From Bolinopsis microptera (lineage: Eukaryota > Ctenophora > Tentaculata > Lobata > Bolinopsidae), in assembly GCF_026151205.1 (NCBI RefSeq), contig NC_087077.1:11196983-11260982 (forward strand): a stretch of 64,000 nucleotides of DNA, in the 5' to 3' direction. The notes under the pieces were generated by a model, which worked only from the letters and a program-made list of their open reading frames with translations, was not told where the DNA came from and ran no database searches. The translations under genes were made by a program, and so were the position numbers. Positions 12,101 through 23,500 of this stretch are shown in pieces. How positions within the stretch are numbered: position 1 is the stretch's first letter; each line of letters begins with the position of its first letter.

Positions 12101-12380
12101 AGTTGATTCACGATGTCAATCCTTCGCAGCTCGGTGAGGGACAGTGGTGCATCTCGCCGATCTACCGATTTGCGAGAGGAATTATTTGATGCGCGGCGCG
12201 ACCCAGTAGTGCATCGCGCTACAACATTCAAAGTTTCTCCGACGACTTGATTGACGATGTCAATCCGTCGAGATCGTTGCTCTGCGAAGCAGAGCAACGA
12301 TCGTCGATGCGAAGCAAGAATGCTAGTTTGCGCGGCGCGTCGAAGCGGCGAAGTCCTCCAACCGACGACAGAATTCAACT
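12101..12380. mobile_element. 280-bp MITE-like repeat inserted in the ORF1 pseudogene
   Basis: Short inverted ends (AGTTGATTC / GAATTCAACT). It contains GATGTCAATC, CAGTGGTGCAT and CCCAGTAGTGCAT blocks that recur, in the same order on the opposite strand, at 40686-41035. It interrupts a coding frame, which supports insertion. No clear target duplication was found. Confidence 0.55.
12272..12302. repeat. perfect 14-bp hairpin with GAA loop
   Basis: GATCGTTGCTCTGC, then GAA, then its exact reverse complement. The stem has no mismatch, and the hairpin lies in the middle of the 12101-12380 repeat. Confidence 0.9.
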
Positions 12381-12673
12381 GATAGTACATATTTTACATC
12401 AAATTTGATAAAACCTTCTTGACTGGCTTTTCAAACTTTTCAACTAAAAACCTTGTTCTATTTTCACAGTTCGTGGCTTCTGCAACATTCGAAATTAAAG
12501 CGTTGAAATCCTCATGCGCTTCGTTGAAAAATGTAAAGTGTCCTGATAAACGCTGCATTATAAAATCTGTGTCCTCCATCATGTACTTAACTTGTATTAC
12601 AAGGCTACACGGTGGTCGTAGTGCAATTAAACGATTTTACTGATAATAGAGCAACTGCTATCAACACACAAGC

Positions 12674-13093
12674 TTACCTGGGGACCTCAGGCTATTATGT
12701 TCATAAACATAGCATGGCGTAATTGAACCCTCTAAAACGCGCAAATAGGCACGTTTATGCGATTTTACAATCTGACTCAGCGCGCGGCTCTTGTAGCGCA
12801 TATACGTCACTTCTTTCTTATTGGTAGTTTGTGTGCGCGTGCAAGTGATCTTTTGCGCGGCTGTAATTGGTTCTGAACGATCACGCGAATGCGAGTCACC
12901 TGCGCTCTAACATCCAATGAGCATTCGCACTTTTTTCAGGGCGATGGAGGTCGTAATTCACCCAACCCGAATATTACTGGGCCGCGCTCAGCCTGTCATT
13001 CCGCCGAATCTCTATTAGCCTCATGAGGTCCCCAGGTAACCCGAATAAAGATTCGGCGGAATGACAGCCGACAGGCTGAGCGCCGCCCAGTAA
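12674..13093. mobile_element. 420-bp Mutator-like element with perfect 9-bp target duplication
   Basis: Starts TTACCTGGGGACCTCAGG and ends CTGAGCGCCGCCCAGTAA, inverted relative to the 10407 copy. It is flanked by CACACAAGC at 12665-12673 and 13094-13102, exact. No transposase is present. It hosts a second family member at 12974-13039. Confidence 0.8.
12974..13039. mobile_element. 66-bp minimal Mutator-like element nested in its own family member
   Basis: Starts TTACTGGGCCGCGCTCAG and ends TGAGGTCCCCAGGTAA. It is flanked by CCCGAATA on both sides (12966-12973 and 13040-13047; the duplication may be 9 bp if the final A of the element is counted). It lies inside the 12674-13093 element in the opposite orientation. 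Confidence 0.75.
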
Positions 13094-13183
13094 CACACAA
13101 GCTAAAAGTTTTTTACAATAAATGAAATGCAATTGTGCCGCGAAAGTATATGCATATGACGACCAATTTGTTTCATATGTTGT

Positions 13184-13297
13184 GACGACCAATTTGTTTC
13201 ATATGTTGCGGATTGTCTCACGAAGAGAGGTGCAGACTTCAGCAAGCTCGCCCAAGTCATCGAGCAAGGATACTGTGAATATGTCAAGAGAGAGTAG
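13184..13297 (+). pseudogene. copia RNase H C-terminal remnant (copia-2)
   Basis: A short open frame that reads VADCLTKRGADFSKLAQV and ends at TAG 13295-13297. It parallels LADCLTKAGAPTSLLREV in the RNase H of the younger copia element at 16191-16868. This is the only coding trace of the older, plus-strand copia element whose 3' LTR starts at 15124. Immediately upstream, a 26-bp stretch (ACGACCAATTTGTTTCATAT...) is duplicated. Confidence 0.6.
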
Positions 13298-15123
13298 AAC
13301 TGTTTTGGACTTTATGTTGTGGAAAAGAGAAGGAATATTTTTGCTCAAATTATTTGTTGTTTGAAATGTCAATTTGGTTAAACAATAACTTTTTAACGTC
13401 ATTTGTAATAAACTTTTAACTTTAAATGTGTGTGTATATATTAGTATTGTTAGAATTACCAACTTTGTAACGAGTCATTTTTACATTTTTAACCTTTCAG
13501 AGACTTTTAACATGCACGAGGTGTTTGTATTTAACAATCTTTTAACAATCTTTTAAACATTTGTAACTCTTTACACGTATATTAATTTTGTGTTTTTATG
13601 TTCTAGAGAAGTTTCTCGAACAGAAGTTTTGGGAAGGATATTTTGACAATTTTTTGTCGTTAGTTCATATTTTTTACTGAGAATGTAGTAAGTTGGGAAT
13701 GTTTGATGAAAAGTTAGTGAATCCCATTTTTAGGAACCAGTCTATCCTTTCTTTTCTTTTCTCTTAGTCTGGTAACTGAACTTTGGTTGTATTTGCTAAA
13801 TTTTCAACAATTTTGGGAGAAAGATAGATTAGTTAGCGAATTTAGACGTGTGTACCAGCTTTAGCGCTCCTTTTCTTTGTGTTGTAGCGCACGGTCACAT
13901 TTGTCAGTTGATTTGCTAAATTTTCTATTACATGGTGTAGAGATAATAAGGATTAATAGATACAATTTAGAGTACATTTTGTACGTGACATGTGTAATAA
14001 AATTACCGCTAACAGAATATTTCAGATTCCTACTTCTAAAAGTCTAACATTTCAGTTTCAAACTTACTTTTCAGAAAGACGATCCTTTCTTTTCAAAGAC
14101 ATGAAAGTGTTTACCTGATATTACTTTATTAACTTGCGTCTTCTGTAGGAAGTGTTGACAGGGGATGTTTGGTATTTTCTGTTGGGATGAGCTAGGAGCA
14201 GTTTGCTCAGCGTGAGTTTGTTTTATAAGAATGCTGTCGTTTCGATCAACATGCTATTACATGTTCTTCACTGATCCCGAGCCTTTAGGGACTCAGTTTG
14301 AACCTGTTTTTAAACGACAGAATTCATGTATTTTACGTTTTAGAACTGTTTAGTACAGTGGTGTGTGTCAATGATTTGTTAGTGACTCATTATTGACTCT
14401 CTAGAGGTTGTGTTTAAAGCTTGAATAGCTCCTAATATTTAGTTTTAGTACGCAGTGTTTCTGTCATAACGATAACTCGATACAGAAATCTCTAAAGATC
14501 ACACTTGTTTACAGTGTTGGACGGGTATTTTTTTTGTGCACCTGTCAGTCCTAGAACGATGCTTCAATTCCGTTCATAGAAAAGAGATTTTCGTATTAAG
14601 AACTTTGATAGTTAATTAGCTAATAGTTAGACTGTATTAATTCTATCGGACGTTTTGTACAAGTATTATATCTCTCAGATCTCACGCTCAGCGTGGAAGG
14701 CAGTCTTTTTAGCCACTAGCCTGTTTTACAGCGGATGTTTTTCCCGCGTTAACAGAGATTTAATCCACTTGTACCACGTGACTCGCCGAATATGGAATAA
14801 TCGTTAACTGCTTTTTTAGTTATCTGCTTTTATGACAGTGGACATGACACGTATTAAATTAGAAATATTTCGGATTGAGCCGCGCAATTTTTCTCAAAAC
14901 TCATAGAAAGTATTTTTAGCGCGCACGACACGTTTTTGTGCAGCGTGCGGGACTAGAATATTTTTAACTTAACATTTTTTCTAGAGTTTATCTCCTAATT
15001 TAACTCGGATAGTCGGATATCTATTTTTTAACAAAGAAAGTATAGGGAGCTATGACTTTAAGATTGTAAAAGTCATGAGTTAAATTATTAGTAAGTACTT
15101 TTTCTTTTTTAAAGTAGGGGGAA
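13298..15123 (+). other. 3' untranslated part of copia-2, no gene seen
   Basis: 1.8 kb without a recognisable frame between the RNase H remnant and the LTR. It ends in a purine tract (AAAGTAGGGGGAA, 15111-15123) directly before TGTTAGAATC, as expected of a polypurine tract. It is unusually long for a copia 3' leader, so other insertions may be hidden in it. Confidence 0.4.
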
Positions 15124-15707
15124 TGTTAGAATCTTAATTCTATTTGTAGCTTGTTTTTGTACTTCATATTACTAACCCTGTATCTCACTTTAGCAAAGGT
15201 TTAGTTCCAGTGATTGTATATACAGTGTTGGGGTAAAGGGACTCCAGAAGGCAGACAAGGCTCGACTCCAGACTCTAGTTGAAGTAACAGAAGAGAGAGG
15301 AGTGTCCAGTGTTTAGTTGACTCCAGACTCTAGCGAAGCAGAAGGGAGAGGAGTGACGTTGTCGACTCCAGACTCTAGCGTAGCAGAAGGGAGAGGAGTG
15401 ACGTTGTTTTAGTGATCCCACAGATTCCAGTCGACAGATACTATCTGTGTTCTGTGACGTGGAAAGAGTGGTAAGTAGTTTATAGTTATAGTTTAGTAGT
15501 TTAGTCTAGGAGTTCCCGCTTCCTCTTTCACTTTCATTTATAGTTTCACGTGGATTACCTTTCACTTTACTCACGGTAGTTTTCCCCCAGGGTTTTGTTT
15601 TATAGTTATCAGTTCCAGTTTTACTTGAAGTCCTCATCATCCAGAAGTCCCTCATATAGTAAGAAGAACATCATCATCAGGAGTAGTAGTTTTAATTTAA
15701 TAGTAGT
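15124..15707 (+). mobile_element. copia-2 3' LTR, first part (second part 40436-40684)
   Basis: Begins TGTTAGAATC after a polypurine tract and is interrupted by copia-1 at a GTAGT target duplication. The LTR resumes at 40436 and ends TTCCAACA at 40684, giving about 833 bp in total. The matching 5' LTR is not in the window, so boundaries rest on the TG..CA ends and the tract. Confidence 0.55.
15240..15410 (+). repeat. three-copy tandem repeat in copia-2 LTR
   Basis: About 2.8 copies of a roughly 60-bp unit containing GACTCCAGACTCTAGCG and AGAAGGGAGAGGAGTGACG. Such arrays in LTR U3 regions often carry enhancer sites. That role is inference here. Confidence 0.7.
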
Positions 15708-15872
15708 TGTTAACTTTAAATGGATCACTATGCAATGAAACACACCAGTTGTTACAAGTAATTATCAAACCCCACAGACAACATGTTTGTGGTACATTCT
15801 GAAATAGAACACAATTAGTATATATTATATCGACTATCATAAATATATAAACCAAATATATAGCAATTCACA
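15708..15872 (-). repeat. copia-1 3' LTR
   Basis: 165 bp, TGTTAACTTT to AATTCACA on the plus strand, with the same length and apparently the same sequence as 40266-40430. On the element's own strand it is preceded by the purine-rich AAGAAAGAACGGGAGAT at about 15873-15889. Confidence 0.9.
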
Positions 15873-16190
15873 ATCTCCCGTTCTTTCTTAAAAAGGCTTT
15901 GAAAGATTTAAAATATTAAATATAAAATAAAGGTGTCACAAGAAAGACTATAATCTTTCTAAATATAACTTCCCTCTTTGTGGATACATGCACAACATGT
16001 AATAGAAAATCGTTTTAAACGAGCACATTATATAAATCACAAATACCAATATATTCACTCTTTTAAACGAGCACATTATATAAATCACAAATACCAATAT
16101 ATTCACTCTTTTAACTTCTTTAAGTTTCAAATTATTAAGATTATTAAAATCCTTCACACACAATATTAAAAACTTTGAATACAATGTTTA

Positions 16191-16868
16191 TTATTGGAAT
16201 ACAATTCTAAACAGTTCATTGTCAAATTCTCCTGACGACAATACCTCCCGTAGCAGTGAAGTTGGAGCTCCAGCTTTAGTCAAACAATCTGCAAGCTGTT
16301 TCTTTGTTGAAATCCAACGAACTGTCATTTCACTATTGTTCACTCGCTGTCTCAGGCAAGCTATTGGTATCCTCAATCCCTTGTCATCAACATTTTTCGA
16401 GGTTTGGATAGCATCATGTAGAGACTTGCAATCAGTCATTACAATGACATCAAGTTTTCCAGATAACATGATCTCACTCAGCTGAGCTTGGATCAACTCA
16501 CATGTTTCCACTGCTTCGATCATTGCCCAACTCTCCGCTGCTAAAGTACTTTTACATACTCTCCGGATTTTTCTACTCTGCCATGTAATGGGGCAAGATT
16601 TTCCTGTAAGCGAAACAAGGAAAATTATGAAGCCTCCCTGAGAGCTACCATCCTTCAAGTTTCCATACGATGCATCACAGAAAACCACTAAGACTGACTC
16701 AGGCAACAGTAGTTTCTTAAACCTGAGTGTTAGAGGATTCTTTTCTAAGAACTTTACTGTTTTGTTTACCATTTTCAAATCCGCGATGGTCCCTTCAGTC
16801 ACAGAATTACTAGCAAAACATGTAGCATAAGCTACATCTGGCCGTGTCTGTGTTGATACCCACAACAA
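16191..16868 (-). pseudogene. copia-1 RNase H region
   Basis: Open frame starting near LLWVSTQTRPDVAYAT, which in copia Pol marks the end of the reverse transcriptase. It is followed by the RNase H domain with catalytic-type segments FCDASYGNLKDGSSQGG, LAAESWAMIEA, TDCKSLHDA, and the C-terminal RWISTKKQLADCLTK. Immediately upstream (about 16870) the frame hits a TAG and joins to the residue stretch KFKVNKVYVD that normally precedes the RT palm. An RT segment of roughly 300 residues is therefore deleted. The true start lies in the missing part of Pol. Confidence 0.85.
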
Positions 16869-16970
16869 CTAATCCACGTAAACCTTGTTTACTTTGAACT
16901 TCTCAAGCTCTGCTAGCTTGGCATCTACAACTGCTTGGTCATACATACTCACACTGGACAGCAACACCTC

Positions 16971-17792
16971 TGTGGGTTATGAAGAGAGAGGTGGTTGATC
17001 GTCTAGGTTTGAGATAGGTTGATTAGTTTCAGGACTTTCTAGTTCCAACAGACTATCTGTCTGTTCCCACAATGGAACTTGTAGGTTGCGTTGTGTTTTA
17101 GTTAGAGTGAGTTGACCAAATAATACGACTTGAAATCGGGTTGGTTGTAGCTATGTATCAATGTATCAATGTATCAATGTATCAATGTATCAATGTATCA
17201 ATGTATTAATGTATCAATGTATTAACAATTAGGAACGGTGGAAGGTCTTTGGGAGGCGTTCAGGAAGTCAAGAAGTGGTGAATTATAGGTGTGCCCAGGG
17301 TTTAAAAAGGGTATCACTCGTGTTGGTCATTGGGCCGACACGTGTGATCCACGAGATGAGTTTCGAGTTCCTGATTGGGGGGTCGAACGGGCTGGGCTCC
17401 AGGAAACGATTATCTTAAATGAGCATGAGCTGGACAAACGAGATCAACCAATCAGGGTTTTCCGTTTATCCATTACTCCATTATTGCACCGTTTCCGGTA
17501 CTTTAATTATCGCATCATAGACCGTTATTTCATTACTTCACAATCTATTACAAATACCCGCAATGTTATTCAGCCAAAGCTTGTTCACTTCTGGTGTCAC
17601 AAATCATATAAGTGGGATGCCTTAATTATCGTCATGACCTCTAAGTGGGTTCACGCCATTGCTTTTGGCTGGCAAGTGCCGTTTGTGACCACTTGAGCTG
17701 GCAACCTGCCAATACAGGTAGACAGCTGGAAAATAGCCAACAAGGTATGGAATTATTGTAAGGCTTTTAGCAAGGAGAAAAGTGGACCCACA
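16971..17792 (-). repeat. element A 3' LTR
   Basis: 822 bp. It contains a (TGTATCAA)n run at 17153-17226 and looks identical, repeat count included, to 25686-26507. A 135-codon open frame at 17289-17696 is present in both LTRs but has no recognisable domain and is probably incidental. Confidence 0.9.
17153..17226. repeat. TGTATCAA microsatellite in LTR
   Basis: About nine 8-bp units with two TGTATTAA variants. The identical array is present in the other LTR at about 25868-25941. Confidence 0.95.
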
Positions 17793-17982
17793 ATCTTCCC
17801 CCCTCAGGAAAAAAATTCCAAATTTTGTCAGGAACCTACCATCGTTTTACAATCAATATCGGAAATGAAATTAAATTAAATTTACACATGTTGAAAGAAA
17901 TAATTTAATGTTATGAGTAAATATCTTGAATGAAGTCCATTGCCCTTTTAATTTGTTTATAAAATGGACGAATAGTTAAATC

Positions 17983-18069
17983 TTAACGGGTGATACTCGT
18001 AAAATATCTGTTCCATATAATCGACCGAGTCCAACTCGGCGCGCGTCCTGGTAGGTTATAAACCTACAA
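17983..18069 (+). mobile_element. hairpin element, copy 3, inside element A
   Basis: 87 bp, TTAACGGGTGATACTCG to AACCTACAA. Flanks are GTTAAATC (17975-17982) and GTTAATTC (18070-18077), a 7/8-matching 8-bp target duplication. The second hairpin has decayed; the other stems remain. Confidence 0.75.
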
Positions 18070-18783
18070 GTTAATTCACACGAAGAATTACTATTAGTTT
18101 TGAAAATAACAATATATTTTTTGACTTTATCTTTTTATTTTAAGACACAAGAATAAATATTTTTATATAGTTTGTCACAATCAATATGTAACTAGAAACA
18201 TCGGTAACTGAAGATTCTTTCTGCATTGTAATCATAATTAATTTTAACAAAGTTTGTTTCTCGTTACAATTGTGTGTGACCACTTATAAATTCACACATA
18301 AATCAATTTAATATATATTTTCCAATACTTTACATACGTTTTTCAATTTTGAACGACACCTTGAAGGTTTAAAATATAGCGTTGGTTGGTGATTCAAATT
18401 TGTGGTTAATCTTGGTTAAACCATTTTAGTGCTTTGTTCCTATTGAAGATAAATTTGTAATCAATGTAAGTCATTAGTTCACTTGGCAAATGTTCGTAAC
18501 TCTTAGTATTATATAGGCACGATAGTTCAATATAAATTTCCAGGATTATTGTTAGTTCTTTTAGCAAATGAAATTTTTTCCTTTTAAGAGTCTTTTTTGC
18601 ATATTACACTGTTTTGTAACAGTCGTTTGAAGAATCTTTTATTATGTTGTTCTAGGTAAGCTGATATTACACACATTAATGGTTTTTTTTTTTTACAAGG
18701 TATTTCTGATATAACTGCTGGAAAATAACTTTGATGTTTGGATGATACTTTGTGGAGATTTTGTTTTGGCTGCAAGGGTCAGT

Positions 18784-19167
18784 TCATTTTTTAGTTTTAT
18801 GAGGCGAGGAAGGGATGGGGCATGTACGATTTTCGGGTAACATCGAATTGTGAGTTGCGATGCTAGATTCGCTTATTTGCACCCATTTGTTGCGGAAATA
18901 CGGGTCCAGCAGATGTCGTAATTTACGGCTCACAGCTCTTAATTTGAGGATGTCGTCAAAGTGTAACAATATAGCGCTATATTGAACAAGACTTCCTGGG
19001 GGAGAAAAGAAAACATGGCGAATTGAAGCAACGAATGCAATAAGTGGTGTGAGAGTAGGCCGGCCTCCAGGAAAATTGATTCTTGTGCCCGGAGTTGATG
19101 GCATTTTTCTATGGTAGTGAGCTAATTTGGATCCTGGTGTTGTGTGCAAAGAAGTTTCATGGTTCAA
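18784..19167 (-). CDS. F-box-like accessory open frame of element A
   Basis: 127 codons starting MNHETSLHT, located between the env-like region and the 3' LTR. Residues about 60-95 contain ILLHFDDILKLRAVSRKLRH followed by LLDPYFRNKW, which resembles the second half of an F-box (LxxL..VS+.+R.L.D...W). An F-box would bind Skp1 and recruit an SCF ubiquitin ligase. The N-terminal part is Pro/Thr-rich and unassigned. The resemblance is short and by eye only. The frame could also be a chance open stretch in a degenerate 3' region. Confidence 0.35.
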   Translation of the reverse strand: MNHETSLHTTPGSKLAHYHRKMPSTPGTRINFPGGRPTLTPLIAFVASIRHVFFSPPGSLVQYSAILLHFDDILKLRAVSRKLRHLLDPYFRNKWVQISESSIATHNSMLPENRTCPIPSSPHKTKK

Positions 19168-19699
19168 AAGATTTAAAACCTGTCGTGATGCCGTGTTGTT
19201 TTAGAACTTGTGACACTCCCATTGTGGAGGAACTGCCCCCGATGGATTGTGGATCCCGAGGGGGTTAGTTCATGGAACGAGAGACGGGGGTCTGGCGTAC
19301 TGCATGTACCATTACATGAGTGCAGTGCGTCAGTACAGCAGGTTCAAGAGACACGAGAGCCTGGTATGTTGGTTTCGTTCTTTTTCTGATAGTCTTGATT
19401 TAATTTTTGGATAATTTAGGATGTTAATGACGTGGATATTTAAGTTATGTGTGTTACAGTTTTGATAGATGAATTTTTCTTTGTTGAAGGTCATGTTTTA
19501 TTATTGTTGTGATTATGTGCAATTTCCAATTTTCATTCCCTATGTGGCAAGGCAGAAACGCCATAGATCAATATATGATTATGAGCAAGCGTAAAAGATG
19601 TTTCCTGATAGGATAAAATGAGGTAATTATCTAGCTGTTTTTATGCTGAAGTTATAGGTACGAAATTGTAAAATAGTACAACTGATTCCGTTAAAAGTC

Positions 19700-19942
19700 T
19701 CAACAAAACAAATATGGGCGTATTTTGTTTTTGTTGATGTCAACCAAAGAATTCAATTTGTTTTTTGTAATGGTGTCGCTCAAAATTCGCAATTTCACGG
19801 TTTTAAAATACTTAGTTGATGCAGCTCCAAGTCTGATATCGAGAGGCTCGGACACTGGGTACTTTTTAAGAGCTCTTTGAAATTGGTGCCTTAACTTATT
19901 CAAAAATCTGTTTTTCTTTGATATTGATAAATAATTTAACAT
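19700..19942 (-). CDS. unassigned small open frame in element A
   Basis: 80 codons, Lys/Leu-rich, starting MLNYLSISKKNRFLNKL. It follows another minus-strand open stretch at 19992-20290. I recognise no domain in either. Position after env is where accessory genes or 3' untranslated sequence would lie. Confidence 0.25.
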   Translation of the reverse strand: MLNYLSISKKNRFLNKLRHQFQRALKKYPVSEPLDIRLGAASTKYFKTVKLRILSDTITKNKLNSLVDINKNKIRPYLFC

Positions 19943-19991
19943 TCAATCGTTTTCGTAATTTTAATGAATACTTTAACACACAGCGCATCAT

Positions 19992-20290
19992 TTAAAAGTT
20001 GCAAAAGTAGCAGTACCGTTGCTGGAGGTACAAAAGTTCTGTATCTGTTTTTGTAAGAACTGAAATAATATCCAAAGTTTTTATTGATATTTTGGATTCT
20101 GAGCTTTGTAATGATTCAGAGAGTTTTACATAGTCTGTATTGTTTTTTAAAGCTTCTAGCGCAGCGGTAACCTGTTTGATGTGTGTCGCTCGAAAATAAA
20201 TTGTAGAGCGTGTCTTTTCGGTATCAGATTTAGAACGGTTAGGTAGATGATTATTAGATGCACTGTTTGTGTTTTGATGTCCAGTTGAGA
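19992..20290 (-). CDS. open stretch without a start codon in element A
   Basis: A minus-strand frame of about 95 codons without an early ATG. It has coding-like composition (TRSTIYFRATHIKQVTAALE, then a Ser/Lys-rich middle) and ends at TAA 19992-19994. It may be an exon of a spliced accessory product or decayed coding sequence. No family recognised. Confidence 0.25.
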
Positions 20291-20337
20291 AAAGTGTCCA
20301 TTTGTTGAGTCTCTGGTGGCCATTGTAGCCATTATAA

Positions 20338-20450
20338 TAGGGACGTTAAAAACGTCGACATTGAAGTCATTTGAGGGACGTTGTGAAACGTCGACATTGA
20401 AGTCATTTTTGGGGGACGTTATGAAACGTCGACATTAAAGTCATTTTTGC
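20338..20450. repeat. three-copy GGGACGTT..AACGTCGACATT repeat
   Basis: Three tandem units of about 38-40 bp, each with the near-palindrome ACGTTxxxAAACGT followed by CGACATTxAAGTCATTT. The array lies in the region downstream of env in element A. It could form small hairpins. Confidence 0.8.
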
Positions 20451-20599
20451 CAACTGCCAATTTATACAGCCAATGTTATGCTCGTTTTTGTGAAGTTTGA
20501 GCGAATGATTTATTCAATATTGGATTGAGCTTGTACTGATCGTGTTGAACGTTTTGGTGTTGATGAAGTATCTGATTGGAATGATTTTGAAACTGTATT

Positions 20600-23500
20600 T
20601 GATGTTTTGTTTTGATGAATTATGATTGACGTCTCTTCCGGTTTCTCGTCGTTATTTTCAACTATATTCTGTCGTGGAGGTAGAACTGATCGGCTTGTTC
20701 CTCTCTAACGCACTCCAGATCTTTTATTAGCCGTGTGTAACAGAAATTGGTCCTGCTTTCCGATAAGCTGATGGATCCGTGTAAAGTTTAACTGCTGATG
20801 TTTTCTTGCATTAGTCGCGAGTTCTTGAAACCACATGTTACTGTCCAGTGACGTCGTCCAGTGAATAATTTGGTAATGTCTTCCGGTCGGATAGAATACA
20901 AAACTCTACTTTGTAATTGGATTTGAGAGTACTCGTCACATGAGTAAAGTTTAGTTTCGTTGTCAGGAGTGTCTATCCAATTGATCTTCTAGGAGCTTCC
21001 AATATTAATACTAATGACTGGATTTCCGTTTCCGAAAGTCAAGGCTCCTACTGAAACTTGTGCGACATAATGTTTACAGTGTACTTCTCCCGTTTTACAT
21101 TGAGAAGCTTTGCTAAGACAAGTAATCTCAGGTGCGTCTTTGTCTTTTTGGAGATATCGAGACAGACCAGCAGTTTTAGTGGTCGAGTTTCGTTCTGACC
21201 GTTCTGCGGAGTAAAACTGATCGTCTTTAAGGTATATCCGTTTAGAAAGTTTTACTCGAAGACCAGAGTTTCTTTGCTTTTTACAGGAACTGTAGCTGGC
21301 TCAAAGTGAGAAAGACGGCGTTAGGTTCCATGTACATTGTTGACAAGACAAAGAAGGAACTTGCGAATATCGGATTGTTGTTGACAGTTGACGAAGTACT
21401 CAAGGTCTTCTGCTAATAGTATAGCTGGAGAAGTCGGTTGTATTAACAACCATCTATTCACTCCATGAAATTCGTAGTTGAAGTTCACCTTCTCCCTGTA
21501 CTCGTCAAATACCAAGTTTTCGATAGCATACGTATACAGTGATGTAATTGCACATTGGAGTTCGTTTAGTCTCTCGTCCACGTTTTCTTGGTAATCCTTG
21601 ATTAAGTAGAGAACATCATTGTTGAATTGACGTTGTTGCACGACTTCATCATGAACTTGTTGGGTGAACTTGGAGAACTGATGATCGAGGTGAGCAATAT
21701 GAGATTTAAGGTGTTTAATCTCATGTCGATTGAAGAAATTGAAGGCCATGCTTGCGAGCAATCCAGCACCAGGGATAGCAGCAATTGCTACAGGCACTCC
21801 CCGTTTTACCTTTGTGGAAGGGGTGCTGTTAGTGATTGTTATGTCGTTTGCAGATCGTAGGTCTTCAAATCGTCTTATATTGCGTTTCCAAATGTGATCA
21901 ACAGCTTGGTCTCGAGCTTTATTGAGCGTGGTATACAGTGCAGCATCCTCATGTCCGCAAAACTCGGCTCTAGTTGCAAATCTTTCTGCACATACAATGT
22001 TTGCAATGTACGTGTGGTGTGTTACTTCGCTAATCTGTAAATTATCGAGATCGGGCTCGTCTTTTTGCGACAGTTTGAAGTCCGAGGCATTCTGGGTCAG
22101 AGAAACAAAGAGCGGTGCAGGAATTGAACTGAGTGTTGTCGTATGATCTTAAGACTTTAAGAGCTGAACGTTGGTGTTTTGTCCTCTGTCTAGACTTTTA
22201 ACCCAATAAAAGTATTTTTCAAATAAGTTTTGGTCAAGGTCACACTCGCTATTCATGCAAAATGTTGACCGTGCAGTTGAATTGATGAGTGGTTTGTTTA
22301 CTCGAACGAACATACTGGCAAAGATTTTGCCACAATCCATGTGGTTGCTAAATCAACCCAGTGTTTAGGTTTCAGAGATGTAAGACCAATAAATGATAGT
22401 CCTCTTGAAGTGTCATGACTTTCTTCTGTGGAGTGATTCATTTTTGTTCTATTTCGGCCAGCTGACTTGCGAGAAAATCGACTGATGCTTCACTTTGTGA
22501 GGGTGAGACGTCTCGATTAGTTGTTGCCCAAGTGGTCGGAAATGTAACGAGTTCTGATGTATAATTTGACACCATCAGGGGCAACGGAACTGCAAGATGT
22601 TGTTGAAGCCTTGTGGGAATATCTTCAGGTTGGTATCTATATAGCACCTGATTATGCATGAAAATATGCACCGTCGTGACTTCGCAAGATATTCGAGCGG
22701 CGTATTGATGCAGTACTTTCGTCTGGAGACATATACCCTTCCCTCCAGGAAGTTGTGTTTCCTCTGTAACTTACAGGTAACATGTTTGTGCAAAATCCTG
22801 GTTTAGGTCGGCGAAACTTTATCTCCACTGGCTTGCAATGACTGACAAGAATGTATTCCGAGTTCGAAGCAACTTCTATTATTGTTGAATCATTGAAATG
22901 ATGACTGAAGATATCAGTAGGAATGATAACTTCCAAGAATTGCATTTTATGTGTTAGCTCTTGCAACAATAGTTTGATATCATCAACAGCCATCATTGGT
23001 CCTAAAAGTTGGTGTGCAGTAACTTGGAATCCGTCACTTTCCGTTTTGTCGGGTAGTTTACTTGGGTTTTCCAAGGCAAACGATTAGGAATTATGAGATG
23101 AGACGAGATTATTGTACCATTAAATGTTCCAATTTGTACGAACTTGGACTGTACCATTGGGTCTGGCACAATACATGTTACTGCAATCCCTTCAATAACT
23201 TGTATCGTAACGGCAGTCTGATATATCGGCAAGGTTGGAAATAGGCTGGTGAGTGTGTGTTTTTGTGACGTAACCTTCGCTGTAATTACATGATATTACG
23301 TCCGTCTGAACCTTTGTCATCCATTTCATAGGACAATCAAAATCTTTAATGACGGTGTCAGTTGTCCAGTTTCGTCAATGCATGATTTAGTCCTAATCAA
23401 GTCTTGGTATTGGCTTTTCGGTAGAATCTTATTGTGTATTGTTTTTTCTGTTTCTTTCCTGCTTTGTTGTGCATCTCAGCAGCTTCACTTGGAGAGACAA

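Larger units (their letters stand above)
11606..12582 (-). pseudogene. LINE ORF1-like pseudogene split by a MITE
   Basis: Two open pieces, 12582-12394 (starts MMEDTDFIM) and 12091-11606, separated by the repeat at 12101-12380. The second piece has a coiled-coil-like stretch and then NVLIFGLKETDEEKL...EAVRIGRKSADKTRPVKI, which resembles the RRM/C-terminal part of ORF1 proteins of cnidarian and other invertebrate LINEs. Near 11660 the similarity moves to another frame (VHQILSKSKNLK), so there is a frameshift. No ORF2 follows. Element identity is inferred from recollected family motifs only. Confidence 0.6.

Noticed and set aside
17289-17696. 135-codon frame repeated at 26004-26411
   Set aside because: It is inside the two LTRs of element A and identical because the LTRs are; no recognisable domain.
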